Positions 15,140-23,248 of a DNA stretch of 37,850 nucleotides are shown one piece after another. The stretch lies in assembly GCA_004556745.1 (NCBI GenBank), contig SFFY01000019.1, positions 1 through 37,850 of the forward strand. The letters are read 5' to 3'. Within the stretch, counting starts at the first letter, position 1. Each line of letters starts with the position of its first letter. The translations under genes were made by a program, and so were the position numbers. The notes under the pieces were generated by a model, which was given only the letters and a program-made list of their open reading frames with translations, ran no database searches and was not told where the DNA came from. This DNA is from Bacteroidales bacterium. GTDB taxonomy: Bacteria; Bacteroidota; Bacteroidia; Bacteroidales; Bacteroidaceae.

Positions 15140-17626
15140 TTACCCAATGGTACTCAACTTGTTATCCAATTCTATTTCGTCGGCAATAAGCACCTCGCGC
15201 GGCTTCGCGCCCCGTGTCGGACCTACGATGCCCATGGCTTCGAGTTGGTCCATGAGGCGGCCGGCGCGGTTGTAGCCGATGGCAAACTTGCGCTGGATAA
15301 GGCTCGTAGAGCCGAGTTGGTTCACCACGACGAGCCGCGCGGCTTCCTCGAACATCGGGTCGAGGTTGGAAGCGTCCACGCTTGCCGCACCGCCTTCGCC
15401 ATCGCCCTCTACGGCAGGCTGCGGCAATTCGAAGGCGCAGGGGTAACTTTGCTGGCGGCAGATGTAGTTGTTGATTTCCTCCACCTCGGGCGTATCCACG
15501 AAGGCGCACTGCACGCGCACGGGGTCGTTGCCGCTCAGGAAGAGCATGTCGCCCTTGCCCACGAGTTGGTTGGCGCCGGGACGGTCGAGAATGGTGCGGC
15601 TGTCGATTTGCGACATCACCTTAAACGCCATTCGCGCCGGGAAGTTTGCCTTAATCGTACCCGTGATAATGTTGGTCGTGGGGCGTTGCGTGGCAATCAC
15701 CATGTGCATGCCCACGGCACGCGCCAGTTGCGCGATGCGGGCGATGGGCAGTTCCACTTCCTTGCCGGCGGTCATGATGAGGTCGCCGAACTCGTCGATA
15801 ATCACCACGATGTAAGGCATATACTCGTGCCCTGCCTCGGGGTTAAGGCGGCGTGCCTTAAACTTGGCGTTGTATTCCTTGATGTTCCTCACCTTGGCTT
15901 TCTTGAGCAGGTCGTAGCGGTGGTCCATGAGTTGGCAGAGGCTTTTGAGCGTCTGCACCACCTTCGTCACGTCGGTGATGATGGGGTCTTCGCCGTCGGG
16001 GATTTTGGCGAGGAAATGGTTCTCAATCGGGGCGTACACGCTGAACTCCACTTTCTTCGGGTCTACCATCACGAATTTCAGTTCGGCGGGGTGCTTCTTG
16101 TAGAGCAGCGAGGTGATAATGGCGTTCAGACCGACCGACTTACCTTGACCCGTCGCGCCCGCCACGAGCAGGTGCGGCATCTTGGCGAGGTCAACCATAA
16201 AGGTCTCGTTTGTAATGGTCTTGCCTAGGGCGATGGGCAGTTCGTACTCCGTTTCCTGGAATTTCTTGGAGTTGAGAATGCTCTCCATCGACACGATGCG
16301 CGGGTTCTTGTTCGGCACTTCGATACCGATTGTGCCTTTGCCGGGAATAGGCGCGATGATGCGGATGCCGAGGGCGGAAAGCGAGAGGGCGATGTCGTCC
16401 TCAAGGTTTCTGATTTTGTTGATGCGCACGCCGGGGGCGGGGGTCACCTCGTAGAGCGTAATCGTGGGGCCAATCGTTGCCTTGATGCCCGATATTTCCA
16501 CGCCGAAACTGCGCAGCACGGTGATGATGCGGTCCTTGTTGGCGTTCTGCTCCGCCATGTCTACCGCCGTGCCGCCGTCGTCGTAATGCTTTAGGAGGTT
16601 GAGCGTGGGGAAGCGATAGTTTTCGAGGTCCTTGCGCGGGTCGTAGGGCTCCATGTCTTGCACATCGCCCACCGTCTTGCCAGATGCCTGCTCCTCATCC
16701 TCAGGTGCTTCGATTTCCATTTCACTCTCTCCCTCGTCGGCCGGCTGCGGCGCGTCGGTATCGGCGGCGGGAGCGTCGGGCGTGTCTTCCGAAAGGATCA
16801 GCGCGGGCTGCGCCTCGTCATCGGGATTATCGGAAAAGTCGAGCGCAACGGTATATTCCTCGCTATACTCCTGCGGCGCATCGTCCTCGGGTTCTTCCTC
16901 TTCCCCGTCAGCCGGCTCTTCGTCCTCTTCCTCCTTTTTCTTCTTGTGGGGCAGGATATTGGGCAGATAGTCTTGCGGTTTGAGCAGTTTGCGCACCACG
17001 TTGATGGTTTCGCGCGACAGGTACACGAGATAAAGCACGAGCGTCACGAGCAGTATGAGCAGCGTGCCGGGCAGGCCGATGAGGCCGTTCAACCACTCTT
17101 TCATAAAGTCGCCGTGCAAGCCGCCGAGCTTAAAGCTGAATGCGGTGAGCACGCTTTCGGGGATTACGTAGTTGGCCGCGACGCTAAGCGCTACCGAGCC
17201 CCATATCATCAGAAAGCTAAAATTGATAAACCATTTCCACAGCCTTACGCGGTACGCGCCCATCAGTTTCACGCCGAGCAGTAGCAGGAAGAGAGGAATG
17301 AACACGGCGCAAATTCCGAAGCAGCCGTTCATAAAGTAGTCGGCGATGTATGCGCCGAGGCGGCCGCCGTAGTTCGCGGCGTTGCCCACGTTGCCCGCTT
17401 CCACGCCCGACTGGTCGGCGGGGCCTGTGAAGATGTTGGAGCAGAGACACAATAATATATATATGCTCGCCACGAGCAGCGCCACGCCGATGACGAAGCG
17501 CGGCATGTCGCCCTGATAGATGTCTTTGAGGAATGACGTGTCGAAGCCAAAGCGGCGCTTGCCCTCGCTTTTCTTGGGCGTGCGCTTCGCGGCGGCGGTA
17601 GTGGTCTTTTTCTTGGTTGTTGGCAT
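15140..17626 (-). CDS. ftsK: DNA translocase FtsK
   Basis: Septal, membrane-anchored, ATP-driven DNA pump that clears chromosome termini and promotes dimer resolution. The protein is 828 aa. It has a basic N-terminus (1-25) and about four transmembrane segments at 45-65, 102-122, 132-154 and 185-205. An acidic linker rich in Glu, Asp, Ala and Pro runs from about 229 to 320. The motor has Walker A GATGQGKS at 490-497 and Walker B VVIIDEFGD near 607-615. A C-terminal winged-helix gamma domain occupies about 755-828 and ends QLEAMGIVGPTRGAKPREVL. It is the first gene of a minus-strand set with the LolA-like gene, trxB and the NlpC/P60 gene. A palindromic repeat lies just upstream. Confidence 0.96.
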   Translation of the reverse strand: MPTTKKKTTTAAAKRTPKKSEGKRRFGFDTSFLKDIYQGDMPRFVIGVALLVASIYILLCLCSNIFTGPADQSGVEAGNVGNAANYGGRLGAYIADYFMNGCFGICAVFIPLFLLLLGVKLMGAYRVRLWKWFINFSFLMIWGSVALSVAANYVIPESVLTAFSFKLGGLHGDFMKEWLNGLIGLPGTLLILLVTLVLYLVYLSRETINVVRKLLKPQDYLPNILPHKKKKEEEDEEPADGEEEEPEDDAPQEYSEEYTVALDFSDNPDDEAQPALILSEDTPDAPAADTDAPQPADEGESEMEIEAPEDEEQASGKTVGDVQDMEPYDPRKDLENYRFPTLNLLKHYDDGGTAVDMAEQNANKDRIITVLRSFGVEISGIKATIGPTITLYEVTPAPGVRINKIRNLEDDIALSLSALGIRIIAPIPGKGTIGIEVPNKNPRIVSMESILNSKKFQETEYELPIALGKTITNETFMVDLAKMPHLLVAGATGQGKSVGLNAIITSLLYKKHPAELKFVMVDPKKVEFSVYAPIENHFLAKIPDGEDPIITDVTKVVQTLKSLCQLMDHRYDLLKKAKVRNIKEYNAKFKARRLNPEAGHEYMPYIVVIIDEFGDLIMTAGKEVELPIARIAQLARAVGMHMVIATQRPTTNIITGTIKANFPARMAFKVMSQIDSRTILDRPGANQLVGKGDMLFLSGNDPVRVQCAFVDTPEVEEINNYICRQQSYPCAFELPQPAVEGDGEGGAASVDASNLDPMFEEAARLVVVNQLGSTSLIQRKFAIGYNRAGRLMDQLEAMGIVGPTRGAKPREVLIADEIELDNKLSTIG

Positions 17627-17639
17627 TGGGATGTCTTTT

Positions 17640-17748
17640 TAGTAGACGAGTTGACGAGTAAACGAGTAGACGAGAAAAGAATGTCTTTATCAGAAGAATA
17701 TTTAGTAACTTGTCTTGTTTACTTGTATACTTGTTTACTCGTTTACTA
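17640..17748. repeat. Palindromic repeat of the gtaaacgag family, copy 3
   Basis: The left arm starts tagtagacgagttgacgag. The centre (about 17680-17706) differs from copies 1 and 2. The inverted right arm is made of tttacttgtatacttg-type words and ends at 17748. It fills the gap between ftsK (upstream side) and the 3' end of the M64 peptidase gene. Confidence 0.85.
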
Positions 17749-17757
17749 ATTAAAAAA

Positions 17758-19047
17758 TTATTCCGTGTAAAACTTGACAAGCCGCTCTATGGCGCGGCGG
17801 CACACGGGGCAGAACGCCTGCGCTTCGTTGGTCTTCATGCGGCAGTCGGTATAGGCGCGGTAAACGCCTTTCGACATATAGCCGCCGCCCTCATACACGC
17901 CGATGTCGTCCACGGTGCGCCCTTTCGGATCGGTAGGCACGGGCGTGCCGGCGGGCAGCAGGTCCTGCCATTTTTGGGAGAAATCTTTCAAAGTGGTGAT
18001 GTTCTGCTCCCACGGTTCGACCTCCGGCGTATAAAATTCTTCGTACTGGTCGTCGTAGTAATACTCATCGGCAAGACCCGCAAAACTGTGCCCGAACTCG
18101 TGCACCACCACGGGACGGAATGCCGTGTGCCCCGCCGTGGTGAGCGTATAGGAGTTGTAGATGCCCCCGCCGCCGTAGGTCTTCGTATTGGCCAGGACAA
18201 CGATGTGCTCGTAGGGAATGCCGGCGAGGCTTTCGTGCATCTGGCGCACGTTGGGCGTGGTGAGATAGCGGTCGGAATAGAACGTGGAGAAATGCGAGCC
18301 GAGTGCAGTGTGCTTCCACACGCCCTCTTTCGGCACGCTTACGCCGCTCTCTGCCGAGGGCAGCGCAACGGCCACGAAGTTGAAACGGTCTTTCAACGTG
18401 CCGAACGGCTCGTGCGCAAGAATGGCATCGACCGCGGTCTGCGCAGCAGCATAGAATTGCTCGCTTTCAGCCGCCGTGTAGCCCTCGGCTACAATCGCCA
18501 CGTCAATCTTCTTCTCCGGCCGCCCGCTTTTCAGCAGGTAGCGGTGGGGCGGCGCGGGGTACTTTGTCTTTTTGATGAGGATATCCTGCGGGTCAATGTC
18601 GTGCGCGAACGCTGCAAGCCGTTTGCCTTGCAGCGCGTCCAGTTCCACGGTCAGCGTGGCTGCGCGCAGGGGCATCGGTATGAGGAACACGTTTTCAAAC
18701 GATCGGCTCACCTTTGTGGCTTCCTCCGTGCCCAGCCATTCCTGAAAGAGCGTGGAGAACGATGTGCGGTAGAGCACGCGCCCCGTTGCCTTGTCGGCGA
18801 GCGTCAAGCGCCCGTTGCCGTGCAGCGGCAGTTCGTCCAGGCGGCCGCGCCTGCCGTACCAGCCCTCCGTCTGTACCAACTCTGCGAGCGCGATGTCCGC
18901 TGCGCCCGCCTTGCCCGAGAACGTATACGCCACGCGCAGCGTTTTGCTGAAATCAAGCCCCGCTTCCTGCGCCATGAGTTTGCCCGAGGGCAGCGCGGCA
19001 CAGCAAAGCGTAAGTATACAATATATAATATATATAGGTCGAAACAT
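17758..19047 (-). CDS. Secreted M64-family zinc metallopeptidase (IgA-peptidase family)
   Basis: A 429-aa exported metallopeptidase. After an N-terminal hydrophobic signal (MFRPIYIIYCILTLCCAAL) comes an M64 N-terminal beta domain (to about 165). The catalytic domain contains VVHEFGHSFAGLADEYYY, with zinc ligands His316 and His320 and catalytic Glu317. The Cys-containing DCRMKTN and FCPVCRRAIERL near the C-terminus are typical of the family. The archetype cleaves human IgA, but most Bacteroidetes members have no known substrate. ATG 19047 is preferred over 19074, because the signal peptide then begins at the start codon. A minus-strand TATTTTTG box at 19072-19079 lies only about 25 bp upstream. 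Confidence 0.9.
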   Translation of the reverse strand: MFRPIYIIYCILTLCCAALPSGKLMAQEAGLDFSKTLRVAYTFSGKAGAADIALAELVQTEGWYGRRGRLDELPLHGNGRLTLADKATGRVLYRTSFSTLFQEWLGTEEATKVSRSFENVFLIPMPLRAATLTVELDALQGKRLAAFAHDIDPQDILIKKTKYPAPPHRYLLKSGRPEKKIDVAIVAEGYTAAESEQFYAAAQTAVDAILAHEPFGTLKDRFNFVAVALPSAESGVSVPKEGVWKHTALGSHFSTFYSDRYLTTPNVRQMHESLAGIPYEHIVVLANTKTYGGGGIYNSYTLTTAGHTAFRPVVVHEFGHSFAGLADEYYYDDQYEEFYTPEVEPWEQNITTLKDFSQKWQDLLPAGTPVPTDPKGRTVDDIGVYEGGGYMSKGVYRAYTDCRMKTNEAQAFCPVCRRAIERLVKFYTE

Positions 19048-19071
19048 GGAGTTGTTAATATAGAGTACCTG

Positions 19072-19079
19072 CAAAAATA
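19072..19079 (-). promoter_or_regulatory. Possible -7 box for the M64 peptidase
   Basis: Minus-strand TATTTTTG fits TAnnTTTG and lies 25 bp before ATG 19047. The -33 element is not evident. It sits back-to-back with the plus-strand box at 19091. Confidence 0.45.
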
Positions 19080-19090
19080 CGAAAAAATTG

Positions 19091-19098
19091 TAACTTTG
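19091..19098 (+). promoter_or_regulatory. -7 box for the BadF-type kinase
   Basis: TAACTTTG matches the consensus exactly, 34 bp before ATG 19133. No well-spaced -33 TTTG was found. Confidence 0.55.
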
Positions 19099-19132
19099 CG
19101 ACCTATCCTATAAGCTAAGTGTGTTTTTGACC

Positions 19133-19990
19133 ATGCCAATTTCCTCTTCCCCAATCCTGATTGCCGATGCCGGCAGCACCAAAACCGACTGGGCGATGCT
19201 CCTTCCCGACAACGGCGTGTCCCTGATTTCCACGCAGGGCATCAATCCCTTTATGCTGTCCGCCGAGCAGATTGTCGGCATCTTGCAGACGGAACTGCTG
19301 CCCGGCATGTCAAGCATTGTCCCTGCCGCCGTCCATTTCTACGGGGCGGGCTGCGCGGGTGCGGGTATTGCAGTTGTGGAAGAAGCCCTGCGGCGACTGT
19401 TCCCTGCGACGGAACTTAATGTTGCGTCCGACTTGCTTGGCGCAGCGCGCGCCCTGTGCGGTCACAGTGACGGCATTGCCTGCATTCTCGGCACAGGCAG
19501 CAACAGTTGCCTTTATTTGGACGGCGCAATCCGCGCCAACGTGTCGCCCCTCGGGTTTATCCTCGGCGACGAGGGCAGCGGCGCGGTGCTGGGTCGCAGA
19601 CTTGTGGGCGATGTGCTTAAAAGGCAGTTGCCCGAAACGCTTTGCCAAGATTTTGAAAAAGAATACCAACTCACTGCCGCCGACATTATCCAGCGCGTCT
19701 ACCGTTCGCCTTTGCCCAACCGCTTCCTTGCCTCGTTTGCGCCGTTCCTGTCGCGCCATAGGCACGAGCCCGCCGTGCAAGCCCTGCTCGAAGAGGAGTT
19801 TGCGCGCTTCTTCCGCCGCAACGTCTGCGCCTACCGCCGCCCCGACCTCCCCGTGCATTTCGCGGGCAGCATCGCCCGCCATTTCCAAACGGAAGTCTTC
19901 GCCGCCGCCCACAGCCTCGGGTTGCAGCCCGGGCGTGTAGAGGCCGCGCCGATGGAGGCACTGATAGAATATCATAAACAAGCGTTGTGA
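19133..19990 (+). CDS. BadF/BadG/BcrA/BcrD ATPase-family kinase, probable N-acetylglucosamine kinase
   Basis: A 285-aa cytoplasmic ASKHA-fold kinase. The phosphate-1 loop is LIADAGSTKTDWAM (Asp12 to Thr18). The second ATP-binding region includes CILGTGSNSCLY, followed by GFILGDEGSGAVLGRRLV and a C-terminal HFAGSIARHF adenosine-type motif. Related proteins phosphorylate GlcNAc or other amino sugars, which suits the glycosidases and sialic acid genes elsewhere in the window. The substrate is inferred, not shown. ATG 19133 is chosen over an in-frame GTG at 19121. The gene is divergent from the M64 peptidase, with a TAACTTTG box between them. Confidence 0.82.
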   Translation: MPISSSPILIADAGSTKTDWAMLLPDNGVSLISTQGINPFMLSAEQIVGILQTELLPGMSSIVPAAVHFYGAGCAGAGIAVVEEALRRLFPATELNVASDLLGAARALCGHSDGIACILGTGSNSCLYLDGAIRANVSPLGFILGDEGSGAVLGRRLVGDVLKRQLPETLCQDFEKEYQLTAADIIQRVYRSPLPNRFLASFAPFLSRHRHEPAVQALLEEEFARFFRRNVCAYRRPDLPVHFAGSIARHFQTEVFAAAHSLGLQPGRVEAAPMEALIEYHKQAL

Positions 19991-20087
19991 AAATAAAGAA
20001 AGAGGTTGCTTCAAAATGAATATTGTTGCAGATATATCCCCTGTAAGGGGCTTATAATTAGAACTATTTTTATCCACGAGTTATTTT

Positions 20088-20296
20088 TTTTGCCCACGAA
20101 TCTCACAAATCTACACGAATCTTTGCTTTGCGCTTTTTAATGTCGACCTGTTCGGTCGCACGAATTTTCACGAATGCAAGCGAGCGCGGTCCAAAATCTC
20201 TCATTCCTTGAATTAGTGAGATTCGTGCGACCGAACAGGTCGCCATTAATATAGAGGACATGTAATTCGTGTAGATTCGTGAGATTCGTGGGCAAA
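20088..20296. repeat. Palindromic repeat of the cccacgaatctcacgaat family, copy 1
   Basis: The outer arms are tttgcccacgaatctcac from 20088 and the inverted gattcgtgggcaaa ending at 20296. The inner arms are cgacctgttcggtcgcacg (about 20143-20161) and its inverse (about 20224-20243), each of which contains its own small palindrome (cgaccg/cggtcg). The middle carries gcaagcgagcgcgg-like sequence. It lies between the convergent kinase gene and pfkA. Other copies are at 35341-35577 and 37760 to the window end. Confidence 0.88.
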
Positions 20297-20405
20297 CAAA
20301 TGTGGACAAATTAATCTTTCTCTTTCTTCTCTGTTGTATGCGCGTTTCCGCACGATAGGATAATCGTTTGTTTCTCAAAGATTTCTGTTGCTTGTTGCTA
20401 TTTCA

Positions 20406-20457
20406 GTTACTTCCCCACAACTGTGGGGAAGGTGCACTATAGTTGTGGGGAAGTAAC
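20406..20457. other. Overlapping, mutually exclusive perfect hairpins
   Basis: The long stem pairs 20406-20422 with 20441-20457 (17 bp, gttacttccccacaact and complement). A competing shorter stem pairs 20411-20418 with 20423-20430 (ttccccac/gtggggaa, 4-nt loop). Both cannot form at once. The site lies between the repeat at 20088-20296 and the pfkA terminator. There is no gene in 19991-20584. Confidence 0.65.
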
Positions 20458-20510
20458 TCAAAGCATTGTAGAAACAATTTTCTATATCGTTCTGACAAGT
20501 TTTCTACTTA

Positions 20511-20558
20511 AAAAAACGACTGCTTACGGCGGGGTTATCACAACCTGCGTAAGCAGTC
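20511..20558 (-). terminator. Intrinsic terminator of pfkA
   Basis: On the minus strand a perfect 11-bp stem (20548-20558 with 20518-20528, gactgcttacg and complement) is followed by a T run opposite the A residues at 20511-20516. It begins 27 bp after the pfkA stop. Confidence 0.85.
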
Positions 20559-20584
20559 AAATAAATCCTATCGAATTTTGCAAT

Positions 20585-21562
20585 TTATATTGAAAGTTCG
20601 TCGAGTACTCTGATAAGCTGTTTGTCAATAAGCTTGCGGCGGCCAACGGCATCGACAAAAGGCACATAGACCACTTCGTTGTTGCGCACGCCTACCATCA
20701 CGTTGCGCTGGCCCTGCACCAAGGCTTGAATAGCTCCTACGCCGACGCGCGAGGCAAGGATGCGGTCGCGGGCGGAAGGGCTGCCGCCGCGCTGCAAATG
20801 GCCGAGGATAGAAACGCGCACGTCGAAATTGGGATATTCCTTGTTCACACGGTCGGCGTAATAGATTGCGCCGCATTGGGGGCTCTCGCTCACGATGACA
20901 ATGCAGCTTTTCTTACTTTTGCGGATACCGCGCTCCATGAATTTGATAAGCTGGTCGCTGCCCGTGGAATCTTCGGGAATAATCGCTGCTTCCGCACCGG
21001 CGGCAATGGCACTGTTCTGGGCAAGGAAACCAGCGTCGCGGCCCATCACTTCTACGAAGAAGATGCGCTCGTGAGAGGTGGCGGTGTCGCGGATTTTGTC
21101 CACGCAGTCCGTAATCGTGTTGAGCGTGGTGTCGTAGCCGATGGTGCTGTCCGTTCCGTAAAGGTCGTTGTCGATAGTGCCAGGCAGGCCGATGCAGGGA
21201 AAGTCGTACTCCTCCGCAAGTTTCATGGCACCCGTAAGCGAACCGTTACCGCCGATGACAACCAGGGCATCGATGGCTTCCTTGCGCAGCGTTTCGTAAG
21301 CGCGCTGGCGTCCGGCCGCCGTTTGGAACTCTTTGCAGCGGGCCGTGCGGAGGATTGTGCCGCCGGTCTGTATGATGTTGCTCACATCTTCGGTGGTAAA
21401 CGTCTTTACGTCGTCGTTGATAAGACCTTCATAGCCTCTGTAAATGCCTTTCACCGTGAAGCCGTTGCAAATGCCGCTACGCGTCACGGCGCGAATGGCG
21501 GCGTTCATGCCCGGTGCGTCGCCCCCGGAGGTCAGCACGCCGATACATCTTATTTTTCCCAT
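20585..21562 (-). CDS. pfkA: 6-phosphofructokinase
   Basis: Phosphorylates fructose 6-phosphate to fructose 1,6-bisphosphate, the committed glycolytic step. The 325-aa length is normal. It begins with VLTSGGDAPGMNAAIRA (nucleotide and phosphate binding). The catalytic GTIDNDLYGTD carries Asp131, and HERIFFVEVMGRDAG and ILGHLQRGGSPSARDR follow. The loop that is normally GGDGS reads GGNGS here, with Asn106 at the position of E. coli Asp103, which helps bind Mg-ATP. The next residue is Gly, the ATP-type residue (pyrophosphate-dependent enzymes usually have Asp there). The gene follows the NhaD-type antiporter by 16 bp and ends at a good terminator, so the two are probably co-transcribed. Confidence 0.94.
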   Translation of the reverse strand: MGKIRCIGVLTSGGDAPGMNAAIRAVTRSGICNGFTVKGIYRGYEGLINDDVKTFTTEDVSNIIQTGGTILRTARCKEFQTAAGRQRAYETLRKEAIDALVVIGGNGSLTGAMKLAEEYDFPCIGLPGTIDNDLYGTDSTIGYDTTLNTITDCVDKIRDTATSHERIFFVEVMGRDAGFLAQNSAIAAGAEAAIIPEDSTGSDQLIKFMERGIRKSKKSCIVIVSESPQCGAIYYADRVNKEYPNFDVRVSILGHLQRGGSPSARDRILASRVGVGAIQALVQGQRNVMVGVRNNEVVYVPFVDAVGRRKLIDKQLIRVLDELSI

Positions 21563-21578
21563 ATAGATTTCTTATTAT

Positions 21579-22955
21579 TTAGTTCAAAATATACATCATT
21601 ACGAAGAGCACGGCCAGTCCCGCCAGCCAGCCGGCGAAAACCTTGGGCATAACGTGCGTGATGTACCATTTCAGGCTCACGTTTTCCATGCGCATCAGCA
21701 CGAGACCCGTGATGGTGCCGGTGGCAAGCAGCGAACCGCCCACGGCGGTGGTGTAGCTGAGCAAAGGCCAGAAGTGCGCGGGGTTGGCCACGGCGGCAAG
21801 GTTGGGCTGCTCAAAGAAAGCCGTCAGTCCCAAAAGGGTCGTGACGTTGCCGAGCACGCCCGAAAGCAGTCCGCCCGCAATGCCCACGCCATAGGTCATG
21901 GCATCGCCCGTAGTGGCCAGCCAGATGAAGCCCTTTTGCAGCAGTCCCGTTTCGGTGGCCGCGCCGAACATCAGCGTAAGCCCGATGAAGAACAGAAGGT
22001 TTTGGATATTCACGTATTGCAATGCCAGCGGCAGACGCTTGCGCACCATCTGGTCACTGCCCAAAAGCGTGCGGTTGCACAGCTCGTTCACGATCCATAG
22101 CAGCGACAGCACGCACATTGCGCCGAGGAAGGGCGGCAGTAGCGTGATGCGGTGGAACGTGGGGATAAACCACAGGCCGCCTGCGCCGACGAAGAACATA
22201 ATCATGCGTTGCCAGCGGTTGAGAATCGTGTCGTCGCCGCGATAGGGCGGGATATGCGTGCCGAGGTGGATACGGGCGGGCAGGCGGAGCGAAATCAGCG
22301 TCAGCGTTGTGCCGAGTGCCACGACAAGGGCGGGCATCACCATCATAGAGTAGGCCGTGGGCGTGATGAGCCCGTCGGTCCAAAGCGTGAGGGTCGTGAG
22401 GTCGCCGATAACGGTGGACGCGCCGCCGCAGTTCGCGGCGAGGATAATGACCGCACCGTAAATCTTGCGCATCCGCTCGTCTTGGAACACGGGGTGCATG
22501 ATGCCGAGCATGAGGCACGCGGTGGTCGTGTTGTCAAGGTTGGCAGAAAGCAGGAAGGTTATGATGGCCAGTACCCACAGCAGCGTGATGGGGCGCTTGG
22601 AGCGCAGCCATTCGCCGATAAAGTCAAAGCAGCCGTTGTTGTTGAGCACCTCCACGATGGTCATCGTGGCGAGGAAATACAGCACCACCTGCGCGCCGCG
22701 GAAGATATATTCTGTGAATATATTGTGCGCAATGAAATCCTTCACAGCCATTGCGTTGATGGCGTGCGAAGAAATGTAAGAGAAGAATTGTACGGGGTGC
22801 TGGCTGATTACGAAGTCGGAGCCGAAAGCAATATAAAGCAACCAACAGGAAACGCCGACGAACATCGCAACTGCGGCTTTGTTCATGCGGTTAAGTGATT
22901 CGGTAGCAATTAGGAAGAGGCCGATAAGAATAATAGAAATAATAATTGCTCCCAT
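21579..22955 (-). CDS. nhaD: NhaD-type Na+/H+ antiporter
   Basis: An inner-membrane protein of 458 aa with about 10-12 hydrophobic segments, in the ion transporter (ArsB/NhaD) superfamily. Diagnostic stretches are LLSANLDNTTTACLMLG, ILAANCGGASTVIGDLTT, GGLLSGVLGNVTTLLGL and YTTAVGGSLLATGT. These contain the polar, Gly-rich helix breaks expected at the ion site. It is expected to exchange Na+ (perhaps Li+) for protons. ATG 22955 is used. An in-frame TTG at 22961 would add two residues. The gene lies downstream of tRNA-Gly on the same strand and 16 bp before pfkA. Confidence 0.9.
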   Translation of the reverse strand: MGAIIISIILIGLFLIATESLNRMNKAAVAMFVGVSCWLLYIAFGSDFVISQHPVQFFSYISSHAINAMAVKDFIAHNIFTEYIFRGAQVVLYFLATMTIVEVLNNNGCFDFIGEWLRSKRPITLLWVLAIITFLLSANLDNTTTACLMLGIMHPVFQDERMRKIYGAVIILAANCGGASTVIGDLTTLTLWTDGLITPTAYSMMVMPALVVALGTTLTLISLRLPARIHLGTHIPPYRGDDTILNRWQRMIMFFVGAGGLWFIPTFHRITLLPPFLGAMCVLSLLWIVNELCNRTLLGSDQMVRKRLPLALQYVNIQNLLFFIGLTLMFGAATETGLLQKGFIWLATTGDAMTYGVGIAGGLLSGVLGNVTTLLGLTAFFEQPNLAAVANPAHFWPLLSYTTAVGGSLLATGTITGLVLMRMENVSLKWYITHVMPKVFAGWLAGLAVLFVMMYILN

Positions 22956-22984
22956 ACACAAATAAGGTAGTCGCTATAAAAAAG

Positions 22985-23057
22985 AGCGGCAAACGGGGCT
23001 CGAACCCGCGACCCTTGGCTTGGGAAGCCAATGCTCTACCAACTGAGCTACTGCCGC
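22985..23057 (-). tRNA. tRNA-Gly (anticodon CCC)
   Basis: A 73-nt cloverleaf on the minus strand. The acceptor is GCGGCAG with TTGCCGC (one G-U pair), the D arm is GCTCAGTTGGTAGAGC, the anticodon stem is TTGGC/GCCAA with loop TTCCCAA (anticodon CCC), and the T arm contains GGTTCGAGCCCC. The discriminator base is U and CCA is not encoded. A minus-strand TAACTTTG box at 23078-23085 lies just upstream. The NhaD-type gene starts about 30 bp downstream. Confidence 0.95.
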
Positions 23058-23077
23058 ATTCTTAATTTTCTTGGCAG

Positions 23078-23085
23078 CAAAGTTA
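23078..23085 (-). promoter_or_regulatory. -7 box for tRNA-Gly
   Basis: Minus-strand TAACTTTG, exact consensus, 20 bp before the tRNA 5' end. A TTG lies 17 bp further upstream as a possible -33 element. It may also serve the nhaD and pfkA genes downstream. Confidence 0.6.
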
Positions 23086-23248
23086 CGCAAAATTCATCAA
23101 ATCAAGCATTCTCTTATAGTCTTTTTTCAAAATATTCCGTTTTGGAACATTTGTGTAAGCCCGCCCCAATCATTATCCCATGCGGCGCACGGTACGGGCG
23201 TATGCAAAATGCCCCTACTTTTATGCAAACGAGATGCAGAGATAGAAA

